Shown: piece after piece, positions 37,522 to 42,355 of the stretch
Layout: each line of letters starts with the position of its first letter
How positions within the stretch are numbered: position 1 is the first letter of the stretch
IMG/VR virus record: IMGVR_UViG_3300032431_000018
Coordinates: 1-42,355 of that record
DNA from: a virus
Strand: one strand, 5' to 3'
Length of the DNA stretch: 42,355 bases
Made by a program: the position numbers and the translations under genes
Notes under the pieces: generated by a model
The model's database searches: none
Seen by the model: the letters and a program-made list of their open reading frames with translations, nothing else
What the model was told of the DNA's origin: nothing

Positions 37522-37593
37522 ATAGTTGTTTGGTTTATTTTAATTTGTCAATTGATAATAGCCTTTTAAGTTCTTCATATCTAAGCATTTATT

Positions 37594-38094
37594 TTAACCA
37601 TAGTACTTGTAAATACATAAGCCTCTAGGTTTAGGCGTTAACATTTCGTTTACTTTATCAATTATTGCTTGACCAATTATTTCACGGCAAATGTTAGCCG
37701 TTACTAGCTGATTTTCTTTATAAATATGACCAGCCTCAACATTGTTATAAGAAGCAAGTATTGCAGCAAAAAAAACGGAAGCAGAATGAGATTGATAAAG
37801 TTCTAAAGTTTCATCTGAAATTTGTAAAGTTTCATCTGAAATTTTAGGTTTTAATCTTTTTCTTTTTTGTGTTTTAATATAAGGTAAATGATTTTCATTA
37901 AACATTTCTTCAGAACACATTTCTTTAGGTAAGGTTAATGGTTTTATATTGATATTTAATTTTTTTGCAATTAATAAAAGCCAATCGCCTCTATAAATAG
38001 TCTCTACCACTTGTTCTATGGTCTTATCACCTACCCACTCGCTAAGCTCTTTGCCATATTCTAAATCAATCAGTAATTCTTTTAAGTTTTCCAT
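37594..38094 (-). CDS. Conserved phage protein (family with a terminal ICREII segment)
   Basis: 166 residues. The pattern WLLLIAKKLNIN at the start, an alanine-rich helix (SASVFFAAILASYNNVEAGH) and VTANICREIIGQAII at the end match a family common in Bacteroidota and other phages, where the middle is often Ala/Tyr-rich. Here the middle carries a 7-residue tandem duplication, ISDETLQ-ISDETLE. Function unknown. Confidence 0.65.
   Translation of the reverse strand: MENLKELLIDLEYGKELSEWVGDKTIEQVVETIYRGDWLLLIAKKLNINIKPLTLPKEMCSEEMFNENHLPYIKTQKRKRLKPKISDETLQISDETLELYQSHSASVFFAAILASYNNVEAGHIYKENQLVTANICREIIGQAIIDKVNEMLTPKPRGLCIYKYYG
37805..37844 (-). repeat. Short in-frame tandem duplication (21-bp period)
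   Basis: AAAGTTTCATCTGAAATTT occurs twice, at 37805-37823 and 37826-37844 (plus-strand reading), giving ISDETLQ then ISDETLE in the minus-strand protein. A recent small duplication that keeps the frame. Confidence 0.75.
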
Positions 38095-38116
38095 TTTATT
38101 ATGTTTTAGTTTTAAA

Positions 38117-38476
38117 TTATATATTTTCTACTTTTTTAATAAGCCACGTTACGTTTTCGTAAAGTTCAGCTTCTGATAGCTCTTTGTATTCCAATCGCTT
38201 AGACCAATATCTAATAAAATCTTCGGCTTTATCTTTTCGTTCGTTATCAGCATTGACTTTAGCAACAGCTTCTTCAAGGCTTTCTTGTGGCTTAGGTCTA
38301 CTGTTTAAATAGTATCCATGTAAATCTTTACGAAAGCTTTCAATATTATTTTCATCAAATTTTCTTTTTTTCCAATAACCACCTACATCTTCTATATAAA
38401 TTTGATTACCATTTTTATCCCGAATAATAAACGGAAATTGTGTTACGCCTAATTGTTGTGCTATCGTCTTTTTCAT
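38117..38476 (-). CDS. Conserved Bacteroidota-phage protein, unknown function
   Basis: 119 residues. TQFPFIIRDKNGNQIYIED followed by GYWKKRKFDENN is a pattern I recognise from phage proteins of the phylum, a short beta-hairpin unit also found repeated in MORN-like or tip proteins. The C-terminal half is helical and charged (EEAVAKVNADNERKDKAEDF). Function unknown. Confidence 0.65.
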   Translation of the reverse strand: MKKTIAQQLGVTQFPFIIRDKNGNQIYIEDVGGYWKKRKFDENNIESFRKDLHGYYLNSRPKPQESLEEAVAKVNADNERKDKAEDFIRYWSKRLEYKELSEAELYENVTWLIKKVENI

Positions 38477-38487
38477 AAATTTGTGTT

Positions 38488-39045
38488 TTATTTATTTTCT
38501 TTAAAATATTTGAATATGGTTGCGTTAGAGTAAAAACCACTAGAGTAATCTTCTTCTTGGTAGAGGTTATAAATAAGCCATTCACCACATGTAGTTTGTA
38601 TTCTTAAAAATTCAATAGTTCTATCGGCATTGCTATCAACAGTTATAGACTTTATCTTTTTACCTATAAAAACTTCGTAATCGTCATTTGTGTGAATAAT
38701 ATCATTACCTAACCCGCAGTTTTCTACTTCAAAATTAATTTCTTCAAAGTTTGTTTTAATTTTTAAAGTATTGAAATTGTCACCTAACTCAATGCTTTGA
38801 ATTATTATATTTTCAATATCAAAAGTGAAAATTGTTTTATCACTAGATTTAAGGTACAATAATGTATTTTCTATATTATAAAAATTATTTAACATCAACC
38901 TGCCTCTATTAGGTTTGCTTAAATAGTGATACAAAACTATTTCCATCTCACGGCTTGCTTTTTCATCAATTGATAAAGATTTTATTTCGTAATATTTAAT
39001 TATATAAGAAAGCATTTCTTTTAATGATGATTCGCCTAGTCTCAT
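38488..39045 (-). CDS. Hypothetical early protein
   Basis: 185 residues. N-terminal helices (LKEMLSYIIKYYEIKSLS) then a beta-rich domain ending IEFLRIQTTCGEWLIYNLYQ and a short helix. The beta part loosely recalls an immunity-like fold, but no family is recognised. It is preceded by the leader TTTAAAACACAAA. Confidence 0.6.
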   Translation of the reverse strand: MRLGESSLKEMLSYIIKYYEIKSLSIDEKASREMEIVLYHYLSKPNRGRLMLNNFYNIENTLLYLKSSDKTIFTFDIENIIIQSIELGDNFNTLKIKTNFEEINFEVENCGLGNDIIHTNDDYEVFIGKKIKSITVDSNADRTIEFLRIQTTCGEWLIYNLYQEEDYSSGFYSNATIFKYFKENK

Positions 39046-39077
39046 GAGTTTGTGTTTTAAATTGTGAATTAAATTTA

Positions 39078-39362
39078 TTAAGCAGGAACCATATCAAAGT
39101 CGTAAAACAATACGTAAAGGCGTTTTTTGCCATTATCATCTTTAAAAAAGTAGGCTTTATCAATTTTACTTTTCTTTGCTGTTGTAATCAACTCCCAAGC
39201 TATCTTTTTAGCATGAGCCAATTTTTTGTAAATAAAATATTCGTGTTTAATTACCTCAGCTACCAACTCTTTTCTTGTAAGATGTTTGTTAGCTTTAATT
39301 GCGCTTAATAATTCAAAGTTTTTTGTAGCTATGTTAATTAATTTGTTTTTTGAAACTAGCAT
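39078..39362 (-). CDS. Small basic hypothetical protein
   Basis: 94 residues, Lys-rich and helical (LIKHEYFIYKKLAHAKKIAW is close to the central segment), with a beta-rich end (RLYVLFYDFDMVPA). A nucleic-acid-binding role is possible from charge alone. No family recognised. Confidence 0.6.
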   Translation of the reverse strand: MLVSKNKLINIATKNFELLSAIKANKHLTRKELVAEVIKHEYFIYKKLAHAKKIAWELITTAKKSKIDKAYFFKDDNGKKRLYVLFYDFDMVPA

Positions 39363-39394
39363 AATTTTGGGTTTTAAATTGTGAATTTTAAGTT

Positions 39395-39673
39395 TTACAC
39401 TGTTGCATTTAATATTACTTTTCCGTTTTTTATTTCTGCAAAATAGTAAGTCCCTAATTTGTTTAATATTATTCTTTTAGAAAATCTTAGGTTTCTTACA
39501 GAATAATAAACAAACTCACTGATGTCCCAATATTTTACATCGGCATCGTCACTAGTACATTCGTATAACGTGCCGTTTGTTGTTGTAAAAAATCTATTCA
39601 GAGATGATTTTTCTGGAGATGTTTTTTCTCTTTCAGTTACTATTAAATCTTGAATGATGTACGAAGTTTCCAT
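39395..39673 (-). CDS. Hypothetical early protein, first gene of its operon
   Basis: 92 residues, beta-rich (TNGTLYECTSDDADVKYWDI and following), with a C-terminal hairpin (YYFAEIKNGKVILNATV). It follows an early promoter (-7 at 39716-39723) by 42 bp. Function unknown. Confidence 0.6.
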   Translation of the reverse strand: METSYIIQDLIVTEREKTSPEKSSLNRFFTTTNGTLYECTSDDADVKYWDISEFVYYSVRNLRFSKRIILNKLGTYYFAEIKNGKVILNATV

Positions 39674-39997
39674 TGTGTTTTGTTTTTGCGTTTAAGCTTC
39701 ATTGCTTCAACATTGTAAAAGTATAACTTTTTAATTAAACTACAAAATAATAATTGAAAATAGTTTTATTCATATAGCGAAGTTAAATAACGGCTAAGTT
39801 GTAAAATAACCTCCAACTATAATAAAATAAAGCATTTACGCCAATACCGTAAATCATAATTATATCTTCAAATAGCTAAAAACAAAATTTATAAATAATT
39901 TCTAAGTACAAAATAAAAGGTATTTTAAACCGTAAAATAGCAGTTAATAAAAGAATTGGCATTAATTTATTACCTTTATAACTTATAATTAGGCACA
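39674..39997. promoter_or_regulatory. 324-bp divergent intergenic region with early (-) and late (+) promoters
   Basis: Very AT-rich. Minus side: TTTG (39743-39746), 19-bp spacer and TACTTTTA (39716-39723), a weaker version of the early promoter. Plus side: TTGGCA (39956-39961), 17-bp spacer, TAACTTA (39979-39985) and TACCTTTATA (39971-39980) before the terminase genes. Between them is a perfect hairpin TATTTTA-AACCG-TAAAATA (39921-39939) and two GTAAAATA(A/G)C words. The hairpin may be an operator for the late promoter. Confidence 0.6.
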
Positions 39998-40432
39998 ATG
40001 ACGAAATACACACCTGAACTATTTGATGCCGTTTGTTCAGAAATTTCTTTTACCGATAAATCACTAGAATTTATTTGTAAAAAACTGGACATTCATAGGG
40101 CTTCAGTTTATAATTGGATAAATGATGATAAAATATTATTTGACAAATACACGCGCGCAAAAGAGATGCAAGCGCATCATCTTGCAGGTCAAACAATAGA
40201 AATTGCAGACGAAACTAGTGACGATTATATAACTAATAAATTTGGCGAAGAAGTAACTAACAATGAAGCTATAGCCCGTTCAAGACTTAAAATAGATGCA
40301 AGAAAGTGGCTTGCAGGTAAACTACATCAAAAGGTTTACGGTGATAAAGTAAGCACTGAATTAAGCGTTACCGAACCTTCATCCTTTGAGCTAAAAATTA
40401 CTCGAGTTGATAGCGGAAGCAAGCCTCAATAG
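39998..40432 (+). CDS. Terminase small subunit
   Basis: 144 residues. The N-terminal HTH is clear: EFICKKLDIHRASVYNWIND, which would bind the packaging start site. A central helical region (EAIARSRLKIDARKWLAGK) matches the oligomerisation part of small terminases. It is directly upstream of the large subunit gene and overlaps it by 26 bp. Confidence 0.85.
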   Translation: MTKYTPELFDAVCSEISFTDKSLEFICKKLDIHRASVYNWINDDKILFDKYTRAKEMQAHHLAGQTIEIADETSDDYITNKFGEEVTNNEAIARSRLKIDARKWLAGKLHQKVYGDKVSTELSVTEPSSFELKITRVDSGSKPQ

Positions 40433-41717
40433 CAAGCAATATGATGCTTATAATTCAACAAGTAAAGAGGTCTGTTACCTTAGCGGTGTAGGTGGTGGTA
40501 AGACATTCTTACTTGCTATACTCACTATAAAATTCGCTTCAATAAAAGGCAGTATTGGTCTTATTTCAGCCCCTACATTTGACACGTTAAGAACTGCTAC
40601 TTTCAAAGGCATTACCGAAGCATTTAATAAGTTAGGGCTTATTGATGGCGTTCATTATGTTATAGGCATTAGACCGCCTTTAGATTGGGGCGTTGAACCA
40701 TTTTCAAAGATTACAAACGTTCGTGTAGTAACTTGGCGCAACGGAAGTTATACTATCTTAGAATCGTTAGAAAATTTTAATAAGTTACGTGGCACTCAAT
40801 TTGATTACATTTTAGTTGATGAGTTCAGGGACATTAAGTTCACGGCAGTTAGAAAAGTGTTGATAGGTCGAGCTAGGGGCGATTGTTTCATTTCCAAAAA
40901 CATAAAGCACCAAATCTACTATGTGTCTACACCGCCTGACGATGTTAGGGAGCTTGTTAATTTAATAAATAGCGGTGTTGTTGATTACATCCAAGGTTCT
41001 AGTTACGATAATAGAGTAAATCTACCTGAAGGTTATATTGAATCATTGTTAGCCACTTATGACCCTTTAACGGCTAAGCGTGAAGTTTATGGGCTACCTG
41101 TTGGGGCTGTTACCGAAAGACAGTTTGCATATTCGTACGACCAAAACTATCATTATACATCATTTTCAGAAATAAAATGTGTATTAAATAAATCAGAACC
41201 TATTAAATTGGCTTTTGATTTTAACGTTAATCCAGTAACGTGCATTTTAGGGCAATCAACCCATAAAACAATTAGAATATTCAAAGCGTTTTCAGCTCCA
41301 AATTCAGACACTGCTGCATTATGCGATTTAGTAATTGCTTATTTGGGTAGCGAAAAATATACAATCTTCATAACTGGCGATGCCAATGGGTACAAGCGTG
41401 ACACTCGAAGCTCTATTAACGATTATCAAATTATTAAAGATAAGTTTGAGTTGAGAAAACCTCAATTGCTTGCTCCAAGAATGAATGCTTCGTTAAGAGA
41501 TAGCAGGGTCTTATGTAATGCTATACTAAGCCATTTAGACTTAGCAATTAATTCAGATAACAACGCATGTAGGGATTTAGATGACGATTTGATAACCGTT
41601 CAGGTTGACGATTCAGGTAAATTAGATAAGAAAAAGCATGGAGCGCATACACTCGATAATTTAAGATATTATCTTCACACGTGGCATTATGATTTTTTAA
41701 AAACAAAAACTAAATAG
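40407..41717 (+). CDS. Terminase large subunit
   Basis: 436 residues. ATPase: Walker A SGVGGGKT (26-33) and Walker B YILVDEF (134-140). RNase H-like nuclease: LAFDFNVNP (D271), ITGDANG (D325) and HTLDNLRYY (D417), the expected three acidic positions. The enzyme cuts concatemeric DNA and drives it into the head. The start is a TTG 26 bp inside the small subunit gene; no ATG lies nearby in frame. Confidence 0.92.
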   Translation: MIAEASLNSKQYDAYNSTSKEVCYLSGVGGGKTFLLAILTIKFASIKGSIGLISAPTFDTLRTATFKGITEAFNKLGLIDGVHYVIGIRPPLDWGVEPFSKITNVRVVTWRNGSYTILESLENFNKLRGTQFDYILVDEFRDIKFTAVRKVLIGRARGDCFISKNIKHQIYYVSTPPDDVRELVNLINSGVVDYIQGSSYDNRVNLPEGYIESLLATYDPLTAKREVYGLPVGAVTERQFAYSYDQNYHYTSFSEIKCVLNKSEPIKLAFDFNVNPVTCILGQSTHKTIRIFKAFSAPNSDTAALCDLVIAYLGSEKYTIFITGDANGYKRDTRSSINDYQIIKDKFELRKPQLLAPRMNASLRDSRVLCNAILSHLDLAINSDNNACRDLDDDLITVQVDDSGKLDKKKHGAHTLDNLRYYLHTWHYDFLKTKTK

Positions 41718-41741
41718 TTTTCACTTTATTCTGATTATGTA

Positions 41742-41772
41742 TTGCAAATATAGAATTAATGTTGTAGATTTG
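41742..41772 (+). promoter_or_regulatory. Extended early-type promoter on the late strand (drives 41802 and probably 42144)
   Basis: TTCTGATTATGTATTGCAAA extension, TTG (41742-41744), 20-bp spacer, -7 box TAGATTTG (41765-41772), then a leader closely matching those of the early minus genes. Only plus-strand copy with a full consensus. Confidence 0.72.
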
Positions 41773-41801
41773 CATTACAATAAAAAAAGAACAAAAGTAA
41801 A

Positions 41802-42059
41802 ATGAAACAAGAAATAACGTTAGAACAATACCTAAGATTAGGAGGTAAATTGGAAAGAGTAAATTGGCATGATGCCTTTTGTGATTATGGCGACCACAAT
41901 AGAGGTGCAAAAGTAGTGTCTTATGAAGATAAAGGTGAAAAGGGTGGGCATAATACACCGCTATTTCATTTTACTTTTGACAATGGTAAAACTCATAGAT
42001 ACGCTATCGGTTGGATAAAAATAAAGGTTGATTTTGTGTTGTCTGAAACTTACCGATAA
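41802..42059 (+). CDS. Hypothetical protein under an early-type promoter
   Basis: 85 residues, beta-rich with many His/Asp (WHDAFCDYGDHNRGA) and a closing YAIGWIKIKVDF strand. It is on the late strand, immediately after the terminase gene, but has the early-type promoter 29 bp upstream, so it may be expressed early, as an inserted morons-like unit. Function unknown. Confidence 0.6.
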   Translation: MKQEITLEQYLRLGGKLERVNWHDAFCDYGDHNRGAKVVSYEDKGEKGGHNTPLFHFTFDNGKTHRYAIGWIKIKVDFVLSETYR

Positions 42060-42143
42060 CATATCTATACCCGAAAGTTTCCTATCTTTAAATGGATTCT
42101 AATCAGTTCTAAACTAAAATTATTCACAATAAAACTAAATAGT

Positions 42144-42355
42144 ATGAAAGCAAAAGATTTAAGATTAGGTAATCTAGTTACAATTGATAATGAGCTGCTT
42201 TGGTCAGAATTAAAAGGTAAAGTGATGGTTGTAACTGAAATAGAAAAGATAAAAGAAACCATAGCTTTAATTAATTTTCCTTTGTCAAAGCACTATATAA
42301 CAGTAGAAGATGAAGGCGGTACTGAATATTTTCAATCTAATGAGTTTATAAAGCC
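42144..42355 (+). CDS. 5' part of the small conserved gene split by the contig cut
   Basis: Start of the 162-residue ELRIGN-type protein described at 1-404. ATG at 42144 (MKAKDLRLGNLVTIDNELLW), preceded by the leader AAATTATTCACAATAAAACT, whose AAATTATTCAC part recurs before the 744 gene. The window ends in this gene; it continues from base 128 of the window after the 127-bp overlap. Confidence 0.85.
   Translation, partial: MKAKDLRLGNLVTIDNELLWSELKGKVMVVTEIEKIKETIALINFPLSKHYITVEDEGGTEYFQSNEFIK
42229..42355. repeat. 127-bp terminal direct repeat, right copy
   Basis: Identical to bases 1-127; see the left copy. The circular sequence should be cut at 42228. Confidence 0.93.

Noticed and set aside
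1-42355. CRISPR array
   Set aside because: No regularly spaced 20-40-bp repeats; the only regular array is the coding 90-bp repeat at 17172-17621.
1-42355. tRNA genes
   Set aside because: No cloverleaf with a GGTTCGAATCC-type T arm seen. The 32084-32187 element has a cross-like shape but far too long a closing stem.
1-42355. Integrase and attachment site (temperate lifestyle)
   Set aside because: No tyrosine or serine recombinase in any frame that I can see, and no attachment-like repeat; the Xre-type regulator alone is not enough evidence.

Overview
The window is a complete circular genome of a tailed phage (siphovirus-like), cut open inside a gene. Bases 1-127 are repeated exactly at 42229-42355, so the unit is about 42,228 bp. 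The gene broken by the cut (42144 to the end, continuing at 1-404) reads through the join without interruption. The host is very probably a member of the Bacteroidota. The DNA is AT-rich, ribosome binding sites are A-rich rather than Shine-Dalgarno, several promoters fit the Bacteroidota form (TTG, about 20 bp, then TAnnTTTG), and many proteins belong to families I know from Bacteroidota phages. I see no integrase and no tRNA gene, so there is no evidence for an integrating lifestyle.

Layout. Plus strand, 39998 round the join to 19825: late genes. The order is terminase small and large subunits, five small or virion-linked genes, a tail-tube candidate, portal, MuF-like protein, a tail chaperone pair expressed through a -1 frameshift, tape measure, tail tip and a carbohydrate-binding-like tail protein. 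Then come a glycosyltransferase, scaffold, major capsid protein, connector/neck proteins, a multidomain adhesin-like protein, and finally holin-like and spanin-like lysis genes. The capsid block therefore lies after the tail block, which is not the usual order. Minus strand, 35232 down to 19921: early genes. These include regulators (RHH and Xre types), a VRR-NUC-like nuclease, an ASCH-like protein, an M15-type peptidase (probable endolysin), an HNH nuclease, a replication initiator and DnaB helicase, a lambda-exonuclease-like recombination pair, a DNA methyltransferase, a ParB-like protein and many small unknown genes. Plus strand 35301-37291 carries three small genes, a long non-coding island and ssb. 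Minus strand 39673-37288 carries five or six more small early genes.

How it works together. Seven to eight similar promoters, most with a shared upstream extension, stand at the heads of the early operons and before one small late-side gene. They look like one co-ordinated early regulon. Late genes seem to use a different, weakly shared motif before the terminase and capsid genes.

The least explained content is non-coding. It comprises a 40-nt H-type pseudoknot between the two convergent gene blocks (19871-19910), two hairpins with complementary loops in the capsid-gene leader (13962-14011), a branched RNA closed by an 18-bp stem upstream of the HNH gene (32084-32187, minus), and a GC-richer island of about 370 nt before ssb (36411-36780). 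All structures were found by eye and none has been tested by folding software or covariation.
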